Assembly (NCBI RefSeq): GCF_000968685.2 | Contig: NZ_LAKD02000095.1 | Location: 1 to 48,552 of the forward strand | Length of the DNA: 48,552 nt | Reading direction: 5' to 3' | Source of the DNA: Streptomyces antioxidans | Lineage (GTDB): Bacteria; Actinomycetota; Actinomycetes; Streptomycetales; Streptomycetaceae | In this document: piece by piece, positions 1 to 7,941 of the stretch | Numbering within the stretch: the stretch's first letter is position 1 | Layout: every line of letters begins with the position of its first letter | Notes under the pieces: model-generated | The model's database searches: none | What the model was told of the DNA's origin: nothing | Seen by the model: only the letters and a program-made list of their open reading frames with translations | Translations under genes and position numbers: made by a program

Positions 1-237
1 GGCTCCAGGTCCGTCTTCTGCCGGCACCCTGAACGCGGGCCAGTGCTCAGGATCGAAGAGGACCTCGGACAGGGCATCGGCATCGGCGCCGTCCTCACCG
101 AACCACTCCGGAACCGGGCGCTCGGCACACCCCCCGTCGCTGCCCATCACCAAGAGGTAGTTCGACCAGAAGCCCGGGTGGAGCAGCAGTGACTCGCCCG
201 GCACCAGCGGGCCGACGTCGTATCCCTTGATCAGCAC
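1..237 (-). CDS. hypothetical protein, C-terminus beyond the left edge
   Basis: The minus strand is open from a GTG at 237 to the window edge (79 codons seen). An in-frame TGA lies five codons upstream of that GTG, and a GAGGG stretch directly precedes it, so this is the likely start unless the gene is a 5'-truncated remnant. The visible protein begins MLIKGYDVGPLVPGES and is rich in Pro, Trp and acidic residues. I recognise no family. It is the last gene before the biosynthetic cluster and runs in the same direction as the P450, separated by about 80 bases. Whether it belongs to the cluster cannot be told from this fragment. Confidence 0.45.
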   Translation of the reverse strand, partial: MLIKGYDVGPLVPGESLLLHPGFWSNYLLVMGSDGGCAERPVPEWFGEDGADADALSEVLFDPEHWPAFRVPAEDGPGA

Positions 238-320
238 CCCTCGATCCTGTCACCAGCCACTGACACGGTCCGATCCGGGCTGGCAAAGGGACACCGTCCA
301 GTTACGGGACAACCCTTAGA

Positions 321-1586
321 TCACAGAAGACCACTCGGCCGCGACGCTTGAAGCGAGTGCGACCCTGCACGCAGATCGTGAGCCGACTCATGTGGCGAGT
401 GGACCTTGATCTCAAGCTGTTCCAGCACCGTGATTCCGTAGTGGTACCTGATGGTCGGCTGGGCCACGAGCTCCGCCGTCTGCCACCTAGCCGCGAGCTT
501 CCGCAGCAGAATCTGAACCTCGAGGCGCGCGAGCCCAGCACCGAGGCAGTAGTGGGAGCCATAGCCGAATCCCAGGTGTCTCCGCCCCTTGCGCCGAAGA
601 TCCAGACCGTCGGGGGTCGTGAACTCACGAGGATCACGGTTCGCCGCACCCAGCATGAGCAGGACCAGGTCACCCGCTTCAATACGCTGGCCGGACAGGT
701 CGACGGCCGCCGTCGCGACACGAGCTACTTGCCGGACCGAGGTGTCGAATCTCAACAACTCCTCGACGCTTGACTCGGCGTCCGCGCCCGCCAGTTCACA
801 CCATGCGTTCGCGTGCAATGCGGAGCGCACTGCCTTACCGATAAAGGTTGATGTGGTCTCGAAACCCGCATAGATGATGAGACTGGCTATTGCCGCCATA
901 TCGGCGTCTTCGATCACACCGGCACAACCAGCGCGGAAGAGGAGCGCCAGTCCGCTTTCTTCGGGGAGGGTGGTGCTCTCTGCGCTTCTGCGCACGACGT
1001 CCTCGACCTGCTCCAGTGCACGATGTCCGCGTTCAGCGACTTCGGGGAGGTAGTCGGCAACAAGCAGGGCAGCAATGTCCTGGGCCCAGCCCTCGAGGTG
1101 AGGGGCGACATCGGCGGGCACCCCCAAGAGGCGGCAGATCACCCTACTGGACAGAGGTACGGCGAGATCCGACATGACGTCGACCCGGTCACGACGGGCG
1201 TCGACCAGTTCGTCCACCTGCTCTTCAATGAACGGGCGCAACTGGGCCAGCTGATCTGTGCCGAACAACGGTGCCATCAACTGCCGCAGTCTTCTGTGCC
1301 GCGCACCGTCGTTGAACATGAACCAGCGACGGACGGTGTCGGACGTCCGGGCTGTGCCGCCGGCCCGTGCCGCCGTACTGTGCAGCACCGTCTTTCCCCG
1401 CTCAGGCCAGGCCGAGGAGAGGGCCGGGTGACGCAGCAGAGCGCCGACTTCCTCGAAACCGGTCACCAGCCAAACTCCGAGATCCTCGTCCTTACGGATC
1501 GGAGGCTCCTCCTTGAGGAACAGGTAATCGGCGCAAGGATCAGGCTGCAGATTATCATCCGAAGCATAAGGGCATTGAATCAGCAC
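321..1586 (-). CDS. cytochrome P450
   Basis: A 421-residue bacterial class I P450, probably a soluble haem monooxygenase that hydroxylates or otherwise oxidises the cluster product or one of its amino acids, using ferredoxin partners encoded elsewhere. Visible hallmarks are the I-helix oxygen-binding motif AGFETTST around residue 240, the K-helix ExxR (ELLR), and the haem signature FGYGSHYCLGAGLAR with the axial Cys near residue 347. The GTG at 1586 was chosen because GGGGGAG precedes it by 8 bases; the frame is open farther upstream to 1667 but that would overlap the preceding ligase gene. It lies 31 bases behind the ATP-grasp gene, so it is probably the last gene of the leftward operon. The substrate cannot be inferred. 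Base composition is less GC-rich than genes to the right. Confidence 0.93.
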   Translation of the reverse strand: MLIQCPYASDDNLQPDPCADYLFLKEEPPIRKDEDLGVWLVTGFEEVGALLRHPALSSAWPERGKTVLHSTAARAGGTARTSDTVRRWFMFNDGARHRRLRQLMAPLFGTDQLAQLRPFIEEQVDELVDARRDRVDVMSDLAVPLSSRVICRLLGVPADVAPHLEGWAQDIAALLVADYLPEVAERGHRALEQVEDVVRRSAESTTLPEESGLALLFRAGCAGVIEDADMAAIASLIIYAGFETTSTFIGKAVRSALHANAWCELAGADAESSVEELLRFDTSVRQVARVATAAVDLSGQRIEAGDLVLLMLGAANRDPREFTTPDGLDLRRKGRRHLGFGYGSHYCLGAGLARLEVQILLRKLAARWQTAELVAQPTIRYHYGITVLEQLEIKVHSPHESAHDLRAGSHSLQASRPSGLL

Positions 1587-1617
1587 GACAGAAACTCCCC
1601 CGCTGTCTTTCGACTGC

Positions 1618-2928
1618 CTACTTCTCACAGATTTCTGGCCCGACAGCGTCGCTGCGAACGACTTCATATGTCACCGACACGGTCTCCTCGATTTCTGACA
1701 CGAGGCGAAGAACGCCTTCGTGACTGCCGGCCGCACCAAAACAGATATAAGCATGCTCCAGTCTGCCCCTACGCCAGTCAATAGCCGCTCCCGGCTCCTG
1801 CTGGGCAATCGCACGCGAAATTCCGGTCATGTCGTGCAGATCATCCACTCCACGAATGTCCAGCAGGCGAGTGGCCTCAAATGGAGGCACCTTGGCATAC
1901 AGGAAGGAAACACCTTGTGGCGCCCACTCGCGCGCCATCGTGAAGGCGCTGCTGTCCGACAGGGCCAGACGTGCGGCAATCTCGATCACGCTGGGGCCGC
2001 CTGTCTGTCTGACCAGCTCATTGACTCGTCCTCCCAACCGTCCGTTGACCTCGATGATCTGAAGACCCGTGGCCGAAAACTTGACTTCGGTATGACAGAT
2101 CCCGTGTCGCACACCCAATGCCCTGATCGCCCGAGTAACGAGATCAGTGATCGCGGCTACATCCGTCGGCGATAGCGCCGCGGGGAAGCACGACCCTGTT
2201 TCACGATATGGTTTCGACAGGGGGAATTTGCCACAGATACCCAGGTGCTCGATCCGGTCACCGAGGATCAGGGACTCTACCGACACATAGTCACCCCAGG
2301 GGCCGTCCGGCACAGCACATGGGATTTCTGTTTCCAGAACGAACTGCTCGGGGCTCTCCGACTTCGCGTCACCCGCGAAATTTCTGGCACTGAACTCTTC
2401 CACGTCGCCGGCATCAACAATCCGATATGTACTCCGACTACCCGTACCCATGTCCGGCTTTAGCACCCCGGGGCATCCGAGCTCGGCGAACGCGCTGCGA
2501 AGTGATGACTCGTCTTGGATGAGCCGTGTCGCCACATGGGATGCTCCGCAGGAATTCAGGAGCCTCCGCTGCACATACTTGCGGGTCAGAGCCTCAACAG
2601 TTTCCAAGGTATGGAATGGCAGTCCAAGTGCGGCCGCCAGCCGGGCGGTGAAGCCCAGTTGGTAGTCGGTGAAAGTCATGATCCCAGCGGGCCGCAAGTC
2701 ACGCAGGCGGAGCACCGCCTCATCGAAATCGAGACCTCTGACATCGCATAGGATCCCGAATTCCGACATAATTTCGAAGGGGCATTCTTCGCGATCGGAG
2801 TCTGGGCACACGAAAATCGGAACGGCAAATCCGTCCAATGCTGTTAAGATGTCAACCGCACTGGCAGCACCAAGGTCATAAATTACTGCAACTCTCTGCA
2901 TTTCCTCGCCATTCAGCCCATCTTGCAT
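1618..2928 (-). CDS. ATP-grasp carboxylate-amine ligase
   Basis: A 436-residue ATP-grasp protein of the L-amino-acid ligase/carbamoyl-phosphate-synthase-like group. Such enzymes activate a carboxylate as acyl phosphate and couple it to an amine, making a peptide or amide bond without a carrier protein. A Rossmann-like N-domain (about 1-110) is followed by the ATP-binding core: the PGVLKPDMGTGSRST nucleotide-loop region near residues 160-175 and the metal/phosphate-binding TEVKFSATGLQIIEVNGRLGG region near 300-320, carrying Glu and Asn ligands. The start is uncertain: ATG 2928, or the ATG nine codons later (2901), which has GGCGAGGAA just before it. A TTA codon lies at 2845-2847, a hint of bldA control. 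It sits 64 bases after the PGM1-type ligase, so both probably act on the same product. The substrate is unknown. Confidence 0.85.
   Translation of the reverse strand: MQDGLNGEEMQRVAVIYDLGAASAVDILTALDGFAVPIFVCPDSDREECPFEIMSEFGILCDVRGLDFDEAVLRLRDLRPAGIMTFTDYQLGFTARLAAALGLPFHTLETVEALTRKYVQRRLLNSCGASHVATRLIQDESSLRSAFAELGCPGVLKPDMGTGSRSTYRIVDAGDVEEFSARNFAGDAKSESPEQFVLETEIPCAVPDGPWGDYVSVESLILGDRIEHLGICGKFPLSKPYRETGSCFPAALSPTDVAAITDLVTRAIRALGVRHGICHTEVKFSATGLQIIEVNGRLGGRVNELVRQTGGPSVIEIAARLALSDSSAFTMAREWAPQGVSFLYAKVPPFEATRLLDIRGVDDLHDMTGISRAIAQQEPGAAIDWRRGRLEHAYICFGAAGSHEGVLRLVSEIEETVSVTYEVVRSDAVGPEICEK
2845..2847 (-). promoter_or_regulatory. TTA leucine codon (bldA-dependent candidate)
   Basis: On the minus strand this triplet reads TTA in frame within VDILTALDG of the ATP-grasp gene. 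TTA is very rare in Streptomyces and is read by the developmentally controlled bldA tRNA, so translation of this gene may wait for late growth. Confidence 0.75.
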
Positions 2929-2992
2929 TCTGACTTCGATTACTCAGCTGATCCGTATCGGCGGCAACCACGACCGCTTGGCCCCCACCGAG

Positions 2993-4312
2993 TCAGAGCA
3001 AACGGAGAAGACTGGAGAATTCCTGTTCGAGTTGCTGCGCCTGTGTCGTGGTTTCGGCAACGACACAGTATTCGCCATGACCGCCGGAGGGGCTGCTGTC
3101 ATCGACCGTCAGCAGTACACCGGTCCGCGCCTGCGGATCGTAGGCCAATCCACTTGCCGTCAAGGCATCGAGGGTGCGGGAGAAAGAGGGGAAGGAGCAC
3201 CGACGGCGTTCGGCAAGAACGCGCTGATTCTGGTATTCGGATCCAACAACCCGGTCCCGGATCTGATAGATATGAGTGGAGCCGCTTACCCGGCAGTTGA
3301 TCTCATTCACCAAGATTTTTCCATCCGGCACTACGATCGCATCGACGCTGGCGACACCTCGATAACCCATCACACGGACCGACTCACACAGACGCTCGGC
3401 CATTTCCAGAAGGTGCGGGAAGGTGTCGTTCCGTGCCGAGGAGGCAGGCCAAACGTGGCCATTGACGCGCATCTCGCCGTGACCCACCAGCTCTATGCCG
3501 TGCTCGGAGATGTTGAACTCGACACAGATCGGGTCTGATCCGGCAAAGTACCGCTCGATGACGACCGGGTTGCGCCCGTTGTCGGTGAGCCACGGCCATC
3601 GCTCCTTCAAATACTTGTCCAGCGCCCCTCGATCCGAGACCACCACAGCCCGCTGAGCACCTACCGGCTCGAAATCCGCCCTGGGGCTAACAATCTCGTT
3701 TCCGTAACCGGCGACGTGAAGATCCCGCTTCAAGATGCCCGAACGCCCTTGAGACAAAAGCTTTTCCCACAGGAACTCAGCAGCTGCCTCCACAGCGGAA
3801 CAGACAATTCCGTCGGGTACAGGTATATCGGCACCACCGGCCAGTGCCCGGAAAGTCGACTTGCTGTTCAGTAGTCGCCCCCCGCCTTGGTCCAGCAGTC
3901 CGAACCCCGGCGTAGTGACATCCAGCCCCAACTCCCTCGCCAGCACGGCCACAACGCTTTCGAAGTGAAAGGGAAGGACTCTGTCAACACCGGCGAGGCG
4001 AACAACCTCGCGCAGCTCGGCGAGGAAATCTTTCTCCAGGAGCCGGTCCCGGGATAAAATCCCGTCGCCCATGCTGCCCGGAGGAGGCGTAAGCACCCTC
4101 ACAGAATGAGGGCTGAATCGGAGGTGACTGACGACATACTCAAGAAACCCTTCCTTCATCCCCATGGGAAGCACGAGTACGTCACCCTCGCGAAGACACC
4201 AGGCCATCCGCTGTGCTTGGTTTCCTGTGTACAGTCGGTAATCGGCGTCCAGAATATCCAGATCGCCCACCATCTCCTCGGTGCGCTGATTGCTGATGAT
4301 CAGGGTCGTCAT
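2993..4312 (-). CDS. PGM1-type ATP-grasp peptide ligase
   Basis: A 439-residue protein resembling the PGM1-related peptide ligases (pheganomycin family). These have a pre-ATP-grasp N-domain and an ATP-grasp core, and join a non-proteinogenic amino acid to a peptide or amine. The N-terminus MTTLIISNQRTEEMVGDL and the DYRLYTGNQAQRMAWCL segment look like the pre-ATP-grasp domain. The core carries SGILKRDLHVAGYGNE (ATP loop) and an acidic/Asn metal site in DAIVVPDGKILVNEINCRVSG. ATG 4312 is chosen because GGGGAAGGAA stands 7 bases upstream. A TTA codon is at 4055-4057. It is the first gene of the leftward operon and is divergent from the exporter. The likely job is to extend or cap the dipeptide made by the NRPS; the amino acid used is unknown. 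Confidence 0.85.
   Translation of the reverse strand: MTTLIISNQRTEEMVGDLDILDADYRLYTGNQAQRMAWCLREGDVLVLPMGMKEGFLEYVVSHLRFSPHSVRVLTPPPGSMGDGILSRDRLLEKDFLAELREVVRLAGVDRVLPFHFESVVAVLARELGLDVTTPGFGLLDQGGGRLLNSKSTFRALAGGADIPVPDGIVCSAVEAAAEFLWEKLLSQGRSGILKRDLHVAGYGNEIVSPRADFEPVGAQRAVVVSDRGALDKYLKERWPWLTDNGRNPVVIERYFAGSDPICVEFNISEHGIELVGHGEMRVNGHVWPASSARNDTFPHLLEMAERLCESVRVMGYRGVASVDAIVVPDGKILVNEINCRVSGSTHIYQIRDRVVGSEYQNQRVLAERRRCSFPSFSRTLDALTASGLAYDPQARTGVLLTVDDSSPSGGHGEYCVVAETTTQAQQLEQEFSSLLRLL
4055..4057 (-). promoter_or_regulatory. TTA leucine codon (bldA-dependent candidate)
   Basis: In-frame TTA on the minus strand within GDGILSRD of the PGM1-type ligase. A second ligase gene and the exporter also carry one TTA each, so the codons mark three functionally linked genes. 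Confidence 0.75.
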
Positions 4313-4812
4313 GCCCGATTTCCTTCCCCGTAGATCCTCGCCATGTCCGGTCCTCGGTGAGGGCGCAGCCGCCGAACTCAAGGCGACGGCATCGCCCGCG
4401 CCGCCTTACTACTCAACGGAACCTGGAAAGCGATCTCCGCAGAGAAAACCTCACCGGCCGACGATATGCCAATGTTTGAACACTGTGAGTCAGATCACAT
4501 TTACGCCAAGGAGTTGCGGTGAAAGCTTGATAGAAAGAAATGGCGACATGCGGCGATCAGGCATTATGCCCGAATCTCGCAAGCCCTTGCGAGGAGAAGC
4601 TGGACATGTATCCTGCTGCCCATCGATTAACCGGGACGCATCGGCCTGCACTTGGAGCGCAGGACACTTCCCTCGGTCGGATTCAGATCCGATGCAGGCG
4701 TTCTGTCCATTTTGACAGACGAGAGGAAAGTACCCCGGGGCAACTGTCGAACACAGCAGGGGGCGTCGACTGCGCATGACGCGGCGCCATTGACATGACG
4801 GGGGATAGGTTG
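4313..4812. promoter_or_regulatory. 500-base divergent promoter region of the biosynthetic cluster
   Basis: This gene-free stretch separates the leftward ligase/P450 operon from the rightward exporter/NRPS operon and must hold both promoters. Short reading frames in it lack the codon bias of the flanking genes and have no good ribosome-binding site, so I treat it as non-coding. It contains an 18-bp palindrome (4576-4593) and a shorter one, GGCATTATGCC (4560-4570). No cluster-situated regulator gene was found in the island, so a regulator binding here would have to be encoded elsewhere. Confidence 0.6.
4576..4593. promoter_or_regulatory. 18-bp palindrome, candidate operator
   Basis: CTCGCAAG-cc-CTTGCGAG is a perfect inverted repeat with 8-base arms, located in the middle of the divergent promoter region. 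Its size and symmetry suit a dimeric repressor such as a TetR or MarR protein. The binding protein is unknown. Confidence 0.4.
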
Positions 4813-6054
4813 ATGTTGAACGTTCCACGGTTACGTGCGAGACGGCGTCTCTTTCTGACCGGAGACGTCGGGCGCTTGGCGTACGTATCTTCCTCGGCAA
4901 TGGCCGGACGCGTTCTCTTCGTGACCATCGGGCTGATCTATTTCACCGTGAGCGTGGGGATTCCAGCTGTCCAAGTGGGTGCGGTACTCACATTTGCCGG
5001 CGGCATCAGCATCGTGGTCGGGGTACCGGTGGCCCGGCTGTCCGATCTGTTCGGCAGCCGACCTGTTCTCGTAGCCGCCATGTTGGGTCAGTCACTTGGG
5101 ACCGCGGCGTACGTCGTGGCGAAGAACTTGATCGCATACGCGACCATCACCATCGTGGTGACCGTATGCGGCCGGGCGGCGCACGCGGCCAAGGGAGCCG
5201 TCATGGGCGCGGTTCTGGTCGGCGAGGAAAGAACCGTGAATCGATCCAGGATCAGGTCCTGGTCCAACGCCGCCGCAGTACTGGCAGCGGGCTCGGGCGC
5301 TTGGGTGCTCCATGTGAATGAGCATTGGGCATACCTGGTGGCGATAGGTTGCTCCGCTTCGATCTTCTTGTTCGCGGCGTATGTCAGTGCGCTCCTGCCA
5401 CACACCAGCCGGCCTGAGCGTCCTGCTGACGCCTCCCGACTCGGTGTCCTGCGCGACAGGCCGTTCATCGCACTGACGGTGATCGATGCGCTGTTCACCC
5501 TGCAGATGGGCCTGCTGGAAATCTTGCCCCTGTGGGTCGCGGAGCACACGGGAGCCCCCCGGTGGATGGGAGGCGTGCTCTTCGGACTGAACACCGTGAT
5601 GGTGGTGTTCCTCCAGGCACGCGCGAGCCGGGGCGTGACGGACCTGGGCAGTGCCGGAATCGCCAATCGTCGCGCTGGGGTGTTGTTGTTCGGAGCCTGT
5701 GTGCTTTTCGGCCTTGCGGGGCAGTATGTGTCCCTCGCAGCCTTCCTGCTAGTGGGCGCCGCTCTCGTCTTCGTATGGGGCGAGATGCTCCATGCCGCTG
5801 CCGGCTGGGAACTGTCGTTCGGGCTTGCTCCGGAAGGCGAACACGCCCAGTACCAGGCCATGTTCGGTACCGGCACCACCGTAGGCCTGACTGCCGCACC
5901 GCTGGTGTCGACCGCGCTGGTGCTGGGGACCGGCACAGCAGGCTGGGTGATCGTGGGGGCCGTTTTCCTGTGCGCAGGCACTGCCACGCCCTGGGTTGTG
6001 CGCTGGGCGCTGCAACAGCGTCCAGGCCATATGAGTCCAGTATCCGTGGGATGA
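4813..6054 (+). CDS. MFS transporter, probable product exporter
   Basis: A 413-residue major facilitator protein with about 12 hydrophobic segments. The loop 2-3 motif A appears as RLSDLFGSRPVL near residue 80. It probably exports the cluster product across the cytoplasmic membrane and so also gives self-protection. ATG 4813 is preferred because GGGGATAGG lies just before it; the in-frame ATG at 4795 lacks such a site. The seventh codon is TTA (4831-4833), a third bldA mark in this cluster. It is the first gene of the rightward operon, 153 bases ahead of the NRPS gene, so a separate promoter for the NRPS genes is possible. Confidence 0.85.
   Translation: MLNVPRLRARRRLFLTGDVGRLAYVSSSAMAGRVLFVTIGLIYFTVSVGIPAVQVGAVLTFAGGISIVVGVPVARLSDLFGSRPVLVAAMLGQSLGTAAYVVAKNLIAYATITIVVTVCGRAAHAAKGAVMGAVLVGEERTVNRSRIRSWSNAAAVLAAGSGAWVLHVNEHWAYLVAIGCSASIFLFAAYVSALLPHTSRPERPADASRLGVLRDRPFIALTVIDALFTLQMGLLEILPLWVAEHTGAPRWMGGVLFGLNTVMVVFLQARASRGVTDLGSAGIANRRAGVLLFGACVLFGLAGQYVSLAAFLLVGAALVFVWGEMLHAAAGWELSFGLAPEGEHAQYQAMFGTGTTVGLTAAPLVSTALVLGTGTAGWVIVGAVFLCAGTATPWVVRWALQQRPGHMSPVSVG
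4831..4833 (+). promoter_or_regulatory. TTA leucine codon (bldA-dependent candidate)
   Basis: In-frame TTA in the VPRLRAR segment at codon 7 of the exporter gene. Early TTA codons are well placed to stall translation when the bldA tRNA is scarce. Confidence 0.75.
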
Positions 6055-6207
6055 GAGTCCACGTACCCGACGCGCGAAGCCAGTCCGCGCGGGTGCCGAG
6101 GCTCCACGTATGCCCATAACGAATATCGCCCGGCACGTTGCCGGAACAGCATTCGAGATCTGAGGAAATGTCGCCGCGCCGGACAGGCGCACAGGAGGGT
6201 AGTGGAC

Positions 6208-7938
6208 ATGGCGGAGACGGCCCACCGCATGACCGTGTGGCAGATGGTGGAAGAGGTGGCCTCGCGCACCCCCGATGCTCTGGCCGTCGAGTGCGGCAAG
6301 GAGAGCCTCACCTTCGGTGAGCTCTGGGCGGCCTCACTCGATGTCAGGGCCCGGGTGTGCGGCACCGCGGGGTTCACGCCGGGCGACCTGGTGGCGACAC
6401 TGTTCACCCGGGGTGTGGCCGGTGTCGTGGCACAGCTGGGCGTGTGGCTCGCCGGGGGTGCCTACCTGCCGTTGGACCCGGCGCTCCCCCGTGGCCGTAT
6501 CAGCGTGATCCTGGACAACGCGAAGCCCCGCGCCGTGCTGGCCCAAGGCGACCTTCAGGAATTGCTACCCGCCGATGTGCCTCTGGTAGGAGCCGCCTCC
6601 GGTGCGGTACCTGGTGAGGTTGTCGAGCACGACACCAGCCGGGACTCGATGGCTTATGTCATCTATACGTCGGGGTCCACGGGCATCCCCAAGGGGGTGG
6701 CGGTTGGACACCACAGCCTGCTCAACCTGGTGTGCTGGCACGGACAGACCTATGGAACGCGCCCCGGGGTGCGGGTAGGAGCCCTCGCCGGCCTCGGTTT
6801 CGACGCATCGGTGTGGGAAATCTGGTCGACGCTGGCCAATGGCGGGACCCTGGTGCTGCCCAGCGATCTTGACCCGGCCGACATAGATGCCGTCTCCCGC
6901 TTCCTCCAGAACGACTCGGTCGAGCAGTGCTTTCTCAGCACTCCACTCGCGGAACAGCTGTTCAGCCTTGCCGAACCGCCGACATCGCTGAAGGTGCTGC
7001 GCACTGGGGGTGACCGGCTTCGGCTTTATCCCCCAGCTGAGTTCCCGGCAGCCGTCTTCAATCACTACGGTCCGACCGAGGCAACCGTGGTGACAACCGC
7101 GAGCGCCGATTTGCGGTCAAGTGAACGGACCGCTCTTCCCACGATCGGCAGCCCGATCAAAGGAACGGAGGTACGCCTGGTCGACAGCGATGGGGCAACT
7201 GTCAGTGCGCCAGGCGTGCAGGGGGAACTGGTCATCGGTGGCGCGGCCTTGGCATTCGGCTACCTCCACGACGCCCCGTTGACCTACAAGTCCTTCCTGC
7301 GGGAGGAGGACGGGTCCGTCTGGTATTACTCCGGTGATATCTGCCGCTGGACCGCGGACGGGGACCTCGAGTTCATCGGACGCCGTGACACGCAGGTGAG
7401 TATGCACGGCCACCGGATCGAGCTCTCGGAGATTGAGCACGCGATGCTCAACGTAGCCGGTGTCAGGCAGGCCGCGGCCATCATGACGGCCGGGCACGAC
7501 GGAGTTCTGGTTGGCCACTTCGTCGGGGCGGCTACCGAAGACGCCATCCACGAGGCCCTCGTTCACCAGTTCCCGCGGTACATGCTGCCGACGGTCTTCC
7601 ACCGCCTCGAGTCGATGCCGTTGAACGCCAGCGGCAAGATCGACCGGGATGCCCTGCTCACGGTCCTACCCAGGCCGCAGGTTGCTCAGCCCGACACCGC
7701 GGAAGCACAATCCACGATTCACAGGATCGCGCAGATCTGGGCCGAGGTCCTCGGGCGCACCCCGCAGGCCCATGACGACTTCTTCCGTATCGGGGGCACC
7801 TCGATCAGGGCCGCCAAGGCTACCGGGCAGATCCGCAGGACATTCGACGTATCAATTGGCATTCGGGTCATCTTCGACAACCCGATTCTCTCCCATTACG
7901 CCCAGCGGTTGGACGAGCTCATACGCGGTGAGGAGTAG
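6208..7938 (+). CDS. NRPS adenylation-thiolation didomain (A-T)
   Basis: A 576-residue NRPS protein with one adenylation domain (about 1-490) and one carrier domain (about 495-570). It activates an amino acid as its AMP ester and loads it on its own phosphopantetheine arm. Visible core motifs are YTSGSTGIPKG (A3), NHYGPTEATV (A5), YYSGDICRW (A7), GHRIELSEIE (A8) and NASGKIDRD with the catalytic Lys (A10). The carrier motif is FFRIGGTSIRA with the modified Ser. By hand alignment to GrsA, the ten-residue pocket reads D-A-W-F-R-G-H-V-V-K; the first Asp fits an alpha-amino acid, but I recognise no exact match. ATG 6208 follows AGGAGG by 9 bases; GTG 6202 is the alternative. There is no condensation domain, so it should act as the starter or donor module. 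Confidence 0.92.
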   Translation: MAETAHRMTVWQMVEEVASRTPDALAVECGKESLTFGELWAASLDVRARVCGTAGFTPGDLVATLFTRGVAGVVAQLGVWLAGGAYLPLDPALPRGRISVILDNAKPRAVLAQGDLQELLPADVPLVGAASGAVPGEVVEHDTSRDSMAYVIYTSGSTGIPKGVAVGHHSLLNLVCWHGQTYGTRPGVRVGALAGLGFDASVWEIWSTLANGGTLVLPSDLDPADIDAVSRFLQNDSVEQCFLSTPLAEQLFSLAEPPTSLKVLRTGGDRLRLYPPAEFPAAVFNHYGPTEATVVTTASADLRSSERTALPTIGSPIKGTEVRLVDSDGATVSAPGVQGELVIGGAALAFGYLHDAPLTYKSFLREEDGSVWYYSGDICRWTADGDLEFIGRRDTQVSMHGHRIELSEIEHAMLNVAGVRQAAAIMTAGHDGVLVGHFVGAATEDAIHEALVHQFPRYMLPTVFHRLESMPLNASGKIDRDALLTVLPRPQVAQPDTAEAQSTIHRIAQIWAEVLGRTPQAHDDFFRIGGTSIRAAKATGQIRRTFDVSIGIRVIFDNPILSHYAQRLDELIRGEE

Positions 7939-7941
7939 GCG

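Noticed and set aside
253..283. CCAGCC/GGCTGG hairpin after the left-edge gene start
   Set aside because: Only a 6-bp stem with a long loop; too weak to call a terminator.
4290..4779. Short plus-strand open frames in the divergent promoter region
   Set aside because: No codon bias, no ribosome-binding site and no recognisable sequence; the region better fits promoters.
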